Numbered from the stretch's first letter, positions 1 through 9,066 are shown. The stretch is DNA of 43,940 nt from an uncultured Gammaproteobacteria bacterium (GCA_937921935.1 CAKZWQ010000044.1:1-43940), one strand, 5' to 3'. The notes: a model not told the origin generated them from the sequence alone. Program-made: numbers and translations.

Positions 1-1530
1 ATTGCGGGTAACAATCTTTTGTATCGGACCGCCTTTCGCTGGCAGGACCGCGATGGTCAGTTGAAGAATGACTACCTGAACAGCAAGGAGGTGGATTTCA
101 AAGATGCGAAAGCCGCCCGCGGTCGGATTCTCTACCAGACAACCCCGGCCTTGTCCGTGGACCTGCGAGCCGAGTATTCCAATCAGGAAGGAGGCTCGGG
201 ATACTTCAAGCCGACCAGTGAAGGTGTGCTGCCGCTGCCGCCCCCCGACCCGCCAATTTTTTTCGGCAATCCTATTAACGAAATTCAATCCAACAGTATT
301 GGCGAGTCTTCAGTTAAGTTTTGGGAACTGTCAGCAAAGATCGACTACGAACTGCCTTTTGGCACGCTGACATCCATCTCTTCCTATACCGATGTCGATT
401 CAGACAATGATCAGGACCTTGATCAGACCTTGTTCGAGGCCATCGATATCAGCGTCGAGGACAACTCCGATACTTTTGCCCAGGAAGTCCGGCTGACGTC
501 GGCGGACGATCAGAGCCTGCGCTGGGTCATCGGTGGCTACCTGTTCAACCAGGACCGCTTCCGGTCCCTGGCCACGACCTTCCTGGGCACACCGGTCCCG
601 GCGGCCAAGCAGGACCTGGAACTGACTGACTACGCCGCTTTCGGCAACTTCAGCTATGACCTGAAACAGGATCTGGAACTCACCCTGGCCTTTCGCTACG
701 ACGCCGAAACACCCAGGGATGACACCCAGGGCCGGGAAAAAACCTTCAGCGAATGGCAGCCTAAAGCCAGCCTGGCTTACAACTTCAACACTGACGCCCT
801 GGGCTACGTCACCCTCGCTAAAGGGTTCCGCGCCGGCGGCTTTAACAACCTGGCGCCGGGCAGCAACTTTGAGTCCGGCTTTGATGAAGAAACCCTGATC
901 AGTTACGAAGCTGGCCTGAAGGCCTCCGCCCTGGATGGCCGTGTTCGCGGCAGCCTGTCAGCCTTTTTCATCGATTACGACGACCAGCAGTTCTTTTTGT
1001 TCGACCAGACAGGCACCCAGGCCAATATCAACGTACCCGACAGCGAGCTATGGGGCGGCGAACTTGAAATTGCCTTCGTGCCGACTGAAGCCCTGATCCT
1101 TAACCTGGGGTTGGGCTATACGGACAGTGAAATCACCAACTACGAGGGTGTCCCGGGCGTGCTGGTCCCGCCCGAGGATATTGAAGGCAGTAAGGTGCCT
1201 GGCGCCCCCCTCTGGAGCCTGAATCTCGGCCTGCAACACACCCTGCCCCTGACGGACCGCCTGGAGGTGGTGAGCCGGGCGGACTATGAGCACCGCGGCA
1301 AGACCTACTGGACCCTGGACAACGTCGATAAACAATCAGCCTATGACCTGGTCAACGTGAGCCTTGCCCTGGAAGAAGACCGCTGGTCGGCCCGGGTCTT
1401 TGCCGACAATCTGCTGGACAAGGACTACACGGAGTGGTTTTTCGCCGCCCGCTTTGTCGGCCTGCCCGCCGATATCGCCTGGCCGAGCCCGCCGAGGCAG
1501 GTCGGCATCGAGTTTAGCTACCGCTACTAG
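1..1530 (+). CDS. TonB-dependent outer-membrane receptor, C-terminal part (5' end outside window)
   Basis: The reading frame is open from base 1, so the gene begins upstream and the plug domain is missing. The roughly 509 visible residues look like the beta-barrel of a TonB-dependent receptor: alternating amphipathic strands, the GYVTLAKGFRAGGFNN segment typical of these barrels, and a C-terminal strand ending in aromatic YRY as used for BAM-dependent insertion. Such receptors import iron complexes, vitamins, glycans or other large substrates with TonB energy. The substrate cannot be read from the barrel. A gap of 109 bp separates it from the next plus-strand gene, so co-transcription is possible but unproven. 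Confident of the family, not of the ligand. Confidence 0.9.
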   Translation: MAGNNLLYRTAFRWQDRDGQLKNDYLNSKEVDFKDAKAARGRILYQTTPALSVDLRAEYSNQEGGSGYFKPTSEGVLPLPPPDPPIFFGNPINEIQSNSIGESSVKFWELSAKIDYELPFGTLTSISSYTDVDSDNDQDLDQTLFEAIDISVEDNSDTFAQEVRLTSADDQSLRWVIGGYLFNQDRFRSLATTFLGTPVPAAKQDLELTDYAAFGNFSYDLKQDLELTLAFRYDAETPRDDTQGREKTFSEWQPKASLAYNFNTDALGYVTLAKGFRAGGFNNLAPGSNFESGFDEETLISYEAGLKASALDGRVRGSLSAFFIDYDDQQFFLFDQTGTQANINVPDSELWGGELEIAFVPTEALILNLGLGYTDSEITNYEGVPGVLVPPEDIEGSKVPGAPLWSLNLGLQHTLPLTDRLEVVSRADYEHRGKTYWTLDNVDKQSAYDLVNVSLALEEDRWSARVFADNLLDKDYTEWFFAARFVGLPADIAWPSPPRQVGIEFSYRY

Positions 1531-1639
1531 ACCGGGTCCGCTGCATGGCGACCAGGCACAGCGGAGCAGCTTGGCCTCCCGCTGGCTGTGGGATACTCCA
1601 CCCCTGCACAAGACAACAAACTGATCGAGGAGAGCCATC

Positions 1640-2194
1640 ATGAGCCTTGCCCACCCCTGGCTGGAACAGGAACCCTGGCCGACCGCCAGCATGCCCAAGG
1701 AGATGCTAGAAAAACGCATCGAGCGCGTGCTCACCATGACGAACATCGGCTACCTGGGCACCGTAAGAAAAGACGGTTCGCCTATCGTCAGTCCACTCGA
1801 GTTCTATTGCGATGGCTTCACGCTGTACATTTTTCCCCAGCCGAAAAGCCCAAAGATCTATGCGCTCAAGCGCGACCCAAGAGTATCCATCGCCATTGCT
1901 AACCCCATGGCCGGCTGGGCCTGCGTCATGGGCTGCCAGATTTTCGGCAAGGCTGATCTTCTGGATGTTGACACGCCCGAATGGGAACACGGCATGAAGA
2001 TCTTCAAGTGGCAGGCATCATCCGCGGAACTCGGTCGCCAGCTTAAGGTGCCGCCGCAGGGACAACTGGCCCGCATCACGCCGGACCGGATCGTCTACAG
2101 CGAACACCTGATGCGCAAGGAAGGCTTCGCGCCGCGGCAGATCTGGCTGCCGGACGCCGAAGAAACACAGGTCGTGCCGGGCGGTAACGTTTAG
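1640..2194 (+). CDS. Pyridoxamine 5'-phosphate oxidase-like (FMN-binding split barrel) protein
   Basis: This 184-residue protein starts with the usual lead-in of this superfamily: a helix, then a strand carrying GYLGTVRKDGSPIVSPLEFY at about residues 35-55, then the PKSPKIYALKRDPRVSIAI segment (about residues 67-86). That arrangement matches small flavin-binding split-barrel proteins that act on low-molecular-weight substrates. GAGGAGA at about 1626-1632 is a good ribosome-binding site for the ATG at 1640. The next gene starts 8 bp after the stop, so the two are almost certainly one transcript. The specific reaction and the cofactor (FMN, F420 or haem) are not determined by the sequence. Confidence 0.8.
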   Translation: MSLAHPWLEQEPWPTASMPKEMLEKRIERVLTMTNIGYLGTVRKDGSPIVSPLEFYCDGFTLYIFPQPKSPKIYALKRDPRVSIAIANPMAGWACVMGCQIFGKADLLDVDTPEWEHGMKIFKWQASSAELGRQLKVPPQGQLARITPDRIVYSEHLMRKEGFAPRQIWLPDAEETQVVPGGNV

Positions 2195-2202
2195 GCAAGA
2201 AA

Positions 2203-3549
2203 ATGCCGCCCCTTTCGGACCAGCCCCATGCTCAGAACATGGTCGTCGAGCAGTCGGACACCTATCAGAAGGCGCTGGAGCTCAACTTAAACCCGCGCGT
2301 TTACGGGACCATCGCCGAGATTGGTGCCGGCCAAGAGGTGGCTGCTTCCTTTTTCCGCGTTGGCGGTGCAGCCGGCACCGTTGCCAAAACCATCTCCGCT
2401 TACGACATGAAAGTGAGCGACGAGATTTACGGCAAAGCCGGTCGCTACGTATCCAGGGACCGGGTCGTGGCCATGGTCGAGCGCGAGTATGAGTTGCTGG
2501 AACAGCGGCTCGGCGCCGACCGCGAGGACACCTGCTTCTTTGCCTTCGCCGACTCAGTCGCCGCACGCAACTATGCGGGCACCAATGAATGTCATGGCTG
2601 GCTGGGAGTGCGCTTCCAGACTACGCCTGACGGGCTGCCCAACGATATCGTGCTGCACGTGAACCTGCGGGATCAGACCAACCTGCGCCAGCAACGGGCC
2701 CTGGGCATACTGGGCGTAAACCTGATCCATGCCTGCATGAACCTGAACCCGGACCCGGCTACCTTCCTGGGCGCCTTGTTCCATGACCTGTCGCTACGGC
2801 GAATTGAAGTTGACCTGATCCACGTAGCCGGACCGGATATGCCCAACGTGACGGACTGTGAGATTGGACTGCAGCTGGTCAGGCAGGGGCTCGCCTGGGC
2901 GGTGTGCTTCAACGAGCAGGGGGAACTGGTGCCGCCGACGGAAGCGATCCGCAAACGCCCCATCGCGCTGGAACGTGGCCTGTTCAAGGATCCGGAAATC
3001 ATTGACCCGAAGATGCTCAAGGCCGGCATGGAACAAATGGCGGGCCAGCTGGCCGCCAACTCGCGTTCGACCCTGGGACTGATGGAACTGAGCGTGAATA
3101 ACCTGCGCGAGGGCGATGAAGTTGACGATGCCGAATACCTGCGGCGCATCCGGCACCTGTTTCAGTACGGCTACCACCTGCTGCTCACCCGCCTGCGCGA
3201 GAGCTACAGCGTCACGGAGTACCTGCGGCGTTATTCCCAGGAACCCATGGGCTATAACCATGGCATCTCCACCCTGGCGCTGATGTTCGCGGAGGGTTAT
3301 TACACCGCGCTACCAGGCGGTTTGCTAGAAGCAACGGGAAAGCTGCTGGCCGACAACGTGAAGATCTACGCCCATGCCATGCCGGCGGATGCGTTCAATC
3401 GTCACCTTGAATCCGCAAAAGTGGGCGTTGGTCACGTACATCGACCTGATGGGGGGCGGGTTACTACCGACAACCTGTCCATGGATGCCCCGGTCGCTCT
3501 GCTGTATCGCTACCTCCTGGAAGCCGGCTGGATACAGGGCGTCAATTAA
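2203..3549 (+). CDS. Conserved protein of unknown function (448 aa)
   Basis: A soluble 448-residue protein with no signal peptide or membrane segment. The N-terminal half has a strongly conserved look: LNPRVYGTIAEIGAGQEVA near residue 28, then VGGAAGTVAKTISAYDMKVS, ECHGWLGVRFQ and NDIVLHVNLRDQTN. I recognise the pattern as a widespread uncharacterised bacterial family but know no established activity, and I do not trust the arbitrary labels such proteins often carry. It follows the flavin split-barrel gene by 8 bp, which implies a shared transcript and perhaps a shared pathway. The ATG at 2203 is used; an in-frame ATG at 2239 is an alternative that would remove a poorly conserved-looking 12-residue leader. 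Confidence 0.65.
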   Translation: MPPLSDQPHAQNMVVEQSDTYQKALELNLNPRVYGTIAEIGAGQEVAASFFRVGGAAGTVAKTISAYDMKVSDEIYGKAGRYVSRDRVVAMVEREYELLEQRLGADREDTCFFAFADSVAARNYAGTNECHGWLGVRFQTTPDGLPNDIVLHVNLRDQTNLRQQRALGILGVNLIHACMNLNPDPATFLGALFHDLSLRRIEVDLIHVAGPDMPNVTDCEIGLQLVRQGLAWAVCFNEQGELVPPTEAIRKRPIALERGLFKDPEIIDPKMLKAGMEQMAGQLAANSRSTLGLMELSVNNLREGDEVDDAEYLRRIRHLFQYGYHLLLTRLRESYSVTEYLRRYSQEPMGYNHGISTLALMFAEGYYTALPGGLLEATGKLLADNVKIYAHAMPADAFNRHLESAKVGVGHVHRPDGGRVTTDNLSMDAPVALLYRYLLEAGWIQGVN

Positions 3550-3591
3550 CGAATACTGGCGGGCGAAGCAGTCTGCTTTATAGTTGATCCC

Positions 3592-3891
3592 GTGAACGCG
3601 GCCAATCCAGGACTCCCGGCCTTCGGACGCAGCCTGAACAGCAGCGCCTTGCTGCTGTCAGCACTAACCCTGCTCCTCGGTCTGGTCGTCATTTTCGGCT
3701 GGCACACAGACAATCGCACCCTGGTGCAGACCCTGCCCCAGTTCGTGCCCATGCAGTACAACACGGCCCTGGGCTTCGCGTTCTCCGGAATGGCCCTGCT
3801 CGGCCTGGCAACCCGTAACAATAAACTGGCCACCCTCGCCGGTGTCCTTGCCGATTTGCGCGCCGCCGTTGCTGCCCATCTCGGGGCCTGA
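3592..3891 (+). pseudogene. Remnant of a membrane sensor (N-terminal transmembrane region only)
   Basis: The GTG-initiated frame encodes 99 residues with two transmembrane helices (about residues 17-37 and 54-73). The short loop between them contains LVQTLPQFVPMQYNTALGF. This combination is typical of the N-terminal membrane region of large PAS/GGDEF or histidine-kinase sensors. Those proteins continue with more helices and cytoplasmic signalling domains; here the frame stops right after the second helix with an unrelated-looking tail (DLRAAVAAHLGA). No sensor-like sequence follows, because the convergent minus-strand gene ends 24 bp later. I read this as a 3'-truncated gene, though a small membrane protein cannot be excluded. 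Confidence 0.55.
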
Positions 3892-3923
3892 AAGACTGAA
3901 CCCTGGCCGTCAGTCTAGGGCCC
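3884..3923. repeat. Inverted repeat between convergent gene ends
   Basis: AGACTGA (3893-3899) pairs with TCAGTCT (3910-3916) across a 10-nt loop. Outer arms GGGCC (3884-3888) and GGCCC (3919-3923) can extend the stem. It spans both stop codons of the convergent genes. There is no T tract on either side, so it is at best an atypical terminator or an mRNA 3'-end stabiliser. Confidence 0.5.
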
Positions 3924-5231
3924 GATGGTCTTGATCACGGTACCCGTCACACCAAGGCCCGCGCCCTCTGCAGTAACCTGCTGCAGCGGCTCCCCGGTAA
4001 TCAGAGCAACGCGATCCTTGACTGTCCAGCCGTTGGCAGTCAATGCCAGCCGCGCATCGGGCGACGCGCTACCTTCCAGCCAGATCTCACGGTTGTCTGC
4101 CTGGCTCTGCGCGGCCGGTGCCGTGGCGCCCGCCACTTCCGGCGTCCAGGCCAGATAGTCGATGGGGTGAATTCCGACCAACGCACCTTTGCGGGTCTGA
4201 AGCCACAACACATTCTCAATTTCGATAATGTCGAACTGATCCGTATTGGCATAGAAGTTCGCCATCATTTCCGCCTGTTGCGTGCGATAGCGCGCCAGCA
4301 CCCGATCGGGTACAACCACTGCATAACCCAGCACCAGGTCGCGTCCCTGGGCGCTCTCCATGCGCAGCAGTGACTCCACCAGAAGGGTCTTTTCCAAAGG
4401 TGTGAAGTTGTAATTGATCATGAACGGGGCGATCAACCCGTCGGCCATGCCAATGCCTTCCAGCTTCTCGCTGTTTAACTTGGTCAACAGCGCTGCCGGG
4501 CTATCAGCCAGCATGGCGTTCAACTCACCCGTGGTCCCGGCAATACCGGCGACCGTACCCAGGGTCCCGGTGCCCATCAGCTCGTTGCTACCCAGGCCTG
4601 CTGTTATGCCGCCGGCAAAAGCCGCACGGGCTACTGAGGAAAGCGCCTCGTTCAGCGGTTCCCAGTCCGTCCAGGGGTCGACACCCAACTCCAGGGCAAA
4701 GGCACGTTTGGTGGAATTCCAGCCCGTCGCTGCAGAAACTCCGCCCTCCTGGTAGGGATCTTTGCTGGTCACGCCCCGACTCACATTAGCAATCCAGCGC
4801 CCCATGCCTTTGACCGCGCCCTTGGTGGTCTCCACCGGCGCCGTGGCCAGCGCCTTGGCGCCGCGGAAGGGCGCAATCACGCCGTCCTTAAGGGCATCGC
4901 CAAAGACACCCTTGCGACTCATCTCATCCAGGGTCTGGAGCGCTCTGATTTCCTGGATCACGCGCAGCAGCTGATAGTCGCTGGTGGCTTCCCGGTTACC
5001 GAGTTCATGGACGACTGTGTACGTGTTGTTGAAACCGTCACTCACAGCAACGGCCTCGACCCGGTAGTTGTCACCCTGCATCAGTTCCTCGGGCACGACG
5101 AGTTCCGACTTGATCTGCAAGGGTAGCTCGGCAAATGGCGGGACCTGGTCCTCTGCGAAAGAGGAGCCGAAACTTAAGCCTGTACCCAGCAAGGCAATAA
5201 AAAATCGCGAAGCAATTGTTGAATATTTCAT
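3915..5231 (-). CDS. Exported protein of unknown function, third gene of the amidohydrolase/porin operon
   Basis: The frame extends upstream to 5351, but the start chosen is the ATG at 5231. It is preceded by AAGGAAAA and gives a clean signal peptide (MKYSTIASRFFIALLGTGLS, then FGSSFAEDQ with probable cleavage after SFA). The 438-residue product has a glycine/alanine-rich middle stretch around AFAGGITAGLGSNELMGTG that might associate with membrane. I recognise no domain. It lies 34 bp after the porin gene on the same strand, so it is probably the last gene of the same operon and may help that uptake or hydrolysis system. Function is not assigned. Confidence 0.75.
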   Translation of the reverse strand: MKYSTIASRFFIALLGTGLSFGSSFAEDQVPPFAELPLQIKSELVVPEELMQGDNYRVEAVAVSDGFNNTYTVVHELGNREATSDYQLLRVIQEIRALQTLDEMSRKGVFGDALKDGVIAPFRGAKALATAPVETTKGAVKGMGRWIANVSRGVTSKDPYQEGGVSAATGWNSTKRAFALELGVDPWTDWEPLNEALSSVARAAFAGGITAGLGSNELMGTGTLGTVAGIAGTTGELNAMLADSPAALLTKLNSEKLEGIGMADGLIAPFMINYNFTPLEKTLLVESLLRMESAQGRDLVLGYAVVVPDRVLARYRTQQAEMMANFYANTDQFDIIEIENVLWLQTRKGALVGIHPIDYLAWTPEVAGATAPAAQSQADNREIWLEGSASPDARLALTANGWTVKDRVALITGEPLQQVTAEGAGLGVTGTVIKTIGP

Positions 5232-5265
5232 GCGAGTTTTCCTTGAAGTAACGTGGGTTGCGCTG

Positions 5266-6465
5266 TCAGTCTTTACCAAAAAATGCACCCGTCCAGCTGC
5301 GGTTGAAGCCCACAAACAGGCGCAGGCCTGCGACGGCTTCCAGGTCGTCATCGTCGTTCCTTAACAACTGCAGTGACGGCGTCAGCTGCACGACGCTGTT
5401 CAGGGTGAACTTCCAGTACGTCTCCAGGCCAAACTGGTCGTTGAAGCCCTGTGAGTCCTGAAAATTCCCTGGTTCACCGTAGAGCACGGCACCGGCCAGC
5501 TGCTGATTCTCGCGGCCAAAGGGCCGGTTCCACGCAAAGCCCGCAAAGCCGCCGTGTTCGACGCGTGGTTCCGAATCCTGCGCACTCGGATCCCTGGCGG
5601 TGCCACCGCTCTTGACGGTGTAGCGACCAAAGGCCGCGAACTCCTCGGCTTCGCCGAACTCATGGGTGAACTGCGTGGCCACGCCGCGCTCTGTGCGCAG
5701 CTTGTCATGCTCGTCTACGATGTAACCGAGCAGGGAAATCGACGTCAGGCCATCTTCGCGTTGGGGTTGATAGGCATATTCCAGGATGTAGGAATAATTG
5801 CCGGCCCCGAAGCTGGAAAAATCCAGGCCGTCGTCATCGGCCTGAGCATCAACGATGCCACCCTGAACCGTGAAGTTTTCCCCGTAATAGGCAGCATTCA
5901 CACCCAGCCCAATGGATTCCCAGAAAGACGTGACTGGATTGTCTGCAATCAGGCTGCTCTGGAAAGTATTGGAGTTATCCGCCGTGTACGGGCTCAGCAG
6001 GAAGAACTGCCCGGGGAAGTATTTGCCGGCGCCCACGGAAACCTTGTCGTCGAACAACCATTGATCTATACCCAGGACCAGCAGGGTGGTGCTGGCGCTG
6101 TCCGACGGGTTGCCATTGGTGTTCCATAGCAGACCGGCATCGCCGGCCAGTTCAGGGCCCGAGTTCATGCCTTCGATCTTGTCGGCTGAATTGACCCAGA
6201 TCACGAGCGTCGTATCACCGAGCCCTGCCGGATCACGGTCGATCAACTGGGCCGTGCCAATGGCATCCAGGCTGTAGTTGCCGGTGTCCGTGTCTGCATC
6301 GACGGCATATTGATAGGCCGGTACGGCCGACAAGTCGATGAACTGTTTGCTGGCCGCAGCGGCCTCCAGCGCATCGTCAAGCCGGCTCGCGGACGCCGGC
6401 ATCACCAGGCACAGCGACAATAGGGCACAAAAAACCCAAACTGGGACGCGCCGATACAACCTCAC
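5266..6465 (-). CDS. OprB-like carbohydrate-selective-type outer-membrane porin
   Basis: A 399-residue exported protein. The N-terminus (RVPVWVFCALLSLCLVMPAS) is a signal peptide cleaved near ASA-S. The rest alternates short amphipathic strands with acidic loops: WLFDDKVSVGAGKYFPGQFF, a central FSSFGAGNYSYILEYAYQPQ region, and a C-terminal VAGLRLFVGFNRSWTGAFFGKD region. This is the layout of OprB-type porins, with AGAVLYGEPG and GLETYWKFTLN resembling their C-terminal half. The GTG start overlaps the TGA of the upstream amidohydrolase gene (4-bp GTGA), indicating translational coupling. The physical link suggests it admits the substrate of that enzyme; the substrate itself is unknown. Confidence 0.75.
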   Translation of the reverse strand: MRLYRRVPVWVFCALLSLCLVMPASASRLDDALEAAAASKQFIDLSAVPAYQYAVDADTDTGNYSLDAIGTAQLIDRDPAGLGDTTLVIWVNSADKIEGMNSGPELAGDAGLLWNTNGNPSDSASTTLLVLGIDQWLFDDKVSVGAGKYFPGQFFLLSPYTADNSNTFQSSLIADNPVTSFWESIGLGVNAAYYGENFTVQGGIVDAQADDDGLDFSSFGAGNYSYILEYAYQPQREDGLTSISLLGYIVDEHDKLRTERGVATQFTHEFGEAEEFAAFGRYTVKSGGTARDPSAQDSEPRVEHGGFAGFAWNRPFGRENQQLAGAVLYGEPGNFQDSQGFNDQFGLETYWKFTLNSVVQLTPSLQLLRNDDDDLEAVAGLRLFVGFNRSWTGAFFGKD

Positions 6466-8966
6466 TTGCTATCGAAGCCTTCGTATTCCGGCTTCTCCGG
6501 GGCACGGTCGACGTCCGCCACATCTTCCGCGCCGACCGGCGGAAATGGTGTCGGATCCAGGAACCGCTTCACGACATTGCGGGTAATCGTTGCCACGTCA
6601 TTGTCGAAATCGTTCTCCAAGGTCGAACTGATCCAGCCATTCGAGCTGAAGGACAGCATGGCGCCACCGGCCGGCGTCTCGAAAAACACCAGGTCACACC
6701 GACCCCACACTGGTGCCTTGCTGGGGTGGTAAGCGATGGCGAGGGGGTACCCGATAATCTGCACGTCCTCGATTGTCTCCCGCAGGGGCTCAGACGTGGC
6801 CAGGCGCAGCGCATGACGCGGAACACCATTTCCGGGCGTGTAGCGATCGATTTCGAATTCGCATGCGCCGCCGTTGACACGGTCAACACCGTAATCCCCG
6901 AACACTTCGCCTTCTTTCGTACCTTCGAAAATCCAAGCCGCCCGGGGGTTGTCCGCATCCGGCTGCCGACGGAATGGCGAACCACCATTCCAGATCATGG
7001 CGCCCATTTCGACGCCGAACACGGGGCCGTTGGTTCGGCCCGTTTCATGCATGAGCCCTCCCTGGTTGCCGTTCCGCAGGTACCGGTCACCGATGTCGTG
7101 GAAATTGCGCGATTCCATCACACCGGGCAATTCCGGATGTGCACCGACACTCCAGAACCAGCCGTTGCCGCCCATGTAGATGAAGCGCCCGCCGCCGGCC
7201 GTGTAGTCGGCAATCGCGTCGAATATCCTGGTGGTGACGTATTCCGGATGGGTGGCGCTGATCACGACACGGTACTGATTCAGCAGACCAAGTCCTTCCT
7301 TGTCGAGCAGTTCATCCGTGATGACATCGTAGCTAAAGTTTTCATGTTCCAGGAAGGCGGTGATGTGCGTGTCCTGCGTAAAGTTATACATGGTGATGCC
7401 ACCGGGTTTCAGGCCGACATCGGGACGAAGCCTTGAGCCATAGCTGAAGTTCTTCCCATCCACGTGGTAGTTGTAGACGCCCCCGGTGCCGTATTCGAGA
7501 TTCTCCTTCAGGAACTTGCTGGTCATCTCGTTCCAGTTGTGACCCGGATAATTCTTCGCCGCCGTGGCACCGAGCGTGACATTCGAGTAGGCGAGATAGT
7601 TGTAGTCGGAGAGGTAAATCGCCAGATCAGCCTTCGGCTTGCCCTTGGGCGCGGCGACAAAAAACACCACATAATCGGCAAAGTCGCCCTGCTCCAGCCG
7701 TGCCGCGTAGATGCCGCCCGGCAGATCGGCTGGTACCTGGTAACTGAAGTCTGTGGACCACTCTGCGTCGTACAGATCGTCGGCATAAAAACTAATCGCG
7801 TCGTACTGATCCGGGGCATCCGTCCATCGGATGGTGCTCCCATCCCAGAAACGGCCGCGAACTGCACGGTCCGGGATGTTCACCGCGACGCCGTCCAGGC
7901 CATTGCCGGAAACATCGCGAATCTTCGTGGTTTTCATGTCCCGGCCAAAATCCCAGTCCGCCACGATGGCAGATGCCAGGCTGTCCGGCACCGCTTCCGC
8001 AGCCAGCTGATCAATTTCATCAGCTGTCAGGGCTCGGTTCGTAGTCCGCACGTCCTGGATACGGCCGTTAAACACGGCGCCGGGCTTTTCAAAGCGGGCG
8101 TTGGCAGCACCCTTGCCATCGAGCACCGCGGCGATGCGCAGTGGCCCCTCATGGCGGACCTTGCCAACTTCACCGCTGGCGTGCAGCCGCCGGGCGGTGA
8201 ACTGGTCCCCCGGCGCAAAGGGCTTGTCGTGCAGGTGCACGGTGGCCTCGCCCGTATCGGCATCGTAGCTGACCGCGGCGTAGGCCCAGTCCCAATCGCG
8301 CACGGGTTCGGCCGACCGAACGCTCCGGGTTTTGCCGCGCCCATCCCCGACGAGGAACTCCAGGTGAAAGTCCGGCGCGAGGCGCAGGGCCCAGCCTTTT
8401 TTGGTACTCGCGTCGTACCGCGACACGATGGTCTGCCCCTCTTCAAGAATCAGCGATGCAATGTTTAAAGCCGGCGGAAAAAAAGGGTCCGGGTTCTCAA
8501 GGTCCGGCGGCTCGTACTCCGTCGGATCGAAGGTCGGGTAGATCCATCCCGCGACGGTGAAACTCTCCAGTCGATCCAGCATGCCGGTGTTCTCCACGTG
8601 CACGTAGGAACCGGGATTCAAAGGCTGTTCATCACCCTTGTACTTGCCGGAGAAAGGGGCCTTGACGGACCTGACCTCGAACTGATCGCCGTAGCGACTG
8701 AGTGAGTCGCCATTGATGATCTTGACGAGATCGGCCTTGTAGCCACCCGCGAAGGAACTGACCTTGAAATCGACGGTATCGCCGGGACGCACGGTCAGCG
8801 GCACCGCATAGCCGATCAGCGTGCGCTCGGCCTGACCCGGCGGCTTTGCAGCCAGGGCCTGTTCAACGCAGGCCAGCAAGGCGAAGGAAAAAACCAGGCA
8901 TGCGCGTAGCGCGCATACACCTGACGCTGTGAATGGCAGACTGCCGCAACGGTCATGCAGAAACAT
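6462..8966 (-). CDS. Exported N,N-dimethylformamidase large-subunit-like protein
   Basis: The 834 residues match the DMFase large subunit (DmfA2) layout: an N-terminal beta domain starting IGYAVPLTVRPGDTVDFKVS (about 51-70), a LamG/concanavalin-like domain (about 130-315), and a C-terminal catalytic domain (about 390-800). In Paracoccus DMFase, as I recall it, iron is held by Tyr399, Tyr440 and Glu521, with His519, Asn547 and Glu657 nearby. The equivalents are visible as Y457 (YNYLAY), Y498 (GVYNYH), H573 and E575 (THPEY), N601 (GGNGWFW) and E703/E705 (CEFEID); the 41-residue Tyr-Tyr spacing is identical. Residues 20-40 form a hydrophobic signal peptide, unusual because DMFase is cytoplasmic. 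No DmfA1-like small-subunit gene is adjacent. Likely an exported metal amidohydrolase of unknown substrate. Confidence 0.8.
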   Translation of the reverse strand: MFLHDRCGSLPFTASGVCALRACLVFSFALLACVEQALAAKPPGQAERTLIGYAVPLTVRPGDTVDFKVSSFAGGYKADLVKIINGDSLSRYGDQFEVRSVKAPFSGKYKGDEQPLNPGSYVHVENTGMLDRLESFTVAGWIYPTFDPTEYEPPDLENPDPFFPPALNIASLILEEGQTIVSRYDASTKKGWALRLAPDFHLEFLVGDGRGKTRSVRSAEPVRDWDWAYAAVSYDADTGEATVHLHDKPFAPGDQFTARRLHASGEVGKVRHEGPLRIAAVLDGKGAANARFEKPGAVFNGRIQDVRTTNRALTADEIDQLAAEAVPDSLASAIVADWDFGRDMKTTKIRDVSGNGLDGVAVNIPDRAVRGRFWDGSTIRWTDAPDQYDAISFYADDLYDAEWSTDFSYQVPADLPGGIYAARLEQGDFADYVVFFVAAPKGKPKADLAIYLSDYNYLAYSNVTLGATAAKNYPGHNWNEMTSKFLKENLEYGTGGVYNYHVDGKNFSYGSRLRPDVGLKPGGITMYNFTQDTHITAFLEHENFSYDVITDELLDKEGLGLLNQYRVVISATHPEYVTTRIFDAIADYTAGGGRFIYMGGNGWFWSVGAHPELPGVMESRNFHDIGDRYLRNGNQGGLMHETGRTNGPVFGVEMGAMIWNGGSPFRRQPDADNPRAAWIFEGTKEGEVFGDYGVDRVNGGACEFEIDRYTPGNGVPRHALRLATSEPLRETIEDVQIIGYPLAIAYHPSKAPVWGRCDLVFFETPAGGAMLSFSSNGWISSTLENDFDNDVATITRNVVKRFLDPTPFPPVGAEDVADVDRAPEKPEYEGFDSK

Positions 8967-9060
8967 TGATTAATCCCCTGTACCCGTGAAACAGGCTTGT
9001 GCTTGCTTCCAAGCGCGTCCTGTTCTTATTCCCTAATGCAAACTATTTTTCTTGTTGCAA

Positions 9061-9066
9061 ATTATA
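9061..9066 (-). promoter_or_regulatory. Candidate -10 element for the amidohydrolase operon
   Basis: Read on the minus strand, TATAAT lies about 95 bp upstream of the amidohydrolase start, in a markedly AT-rich stretch (about 9020-9100) that stands out in a GC-rich window. No convincing -35 is seen at 16-18 bp. TGCAAA occurs twice nearby (9038-9043 and 9056-9061), 18 bp apart on the plus strand, and could be a regulator site. Confidence 0.35.

Noticed and set aside
1538..1564. CCGCTG...CAGCGG inverted repeat after the receptor gene
   Set aside because: A 6-bp stem with a 15-nt loop and no T tract is too weak to call a terminator.
7464..8468. 334-codon open frame on the plus strand
   Set aside because: It lies wholly antisense to the amidohydrolase gene, whose conserved motifs are clear; GC-rich coding DNA commonly leaves such frames open.
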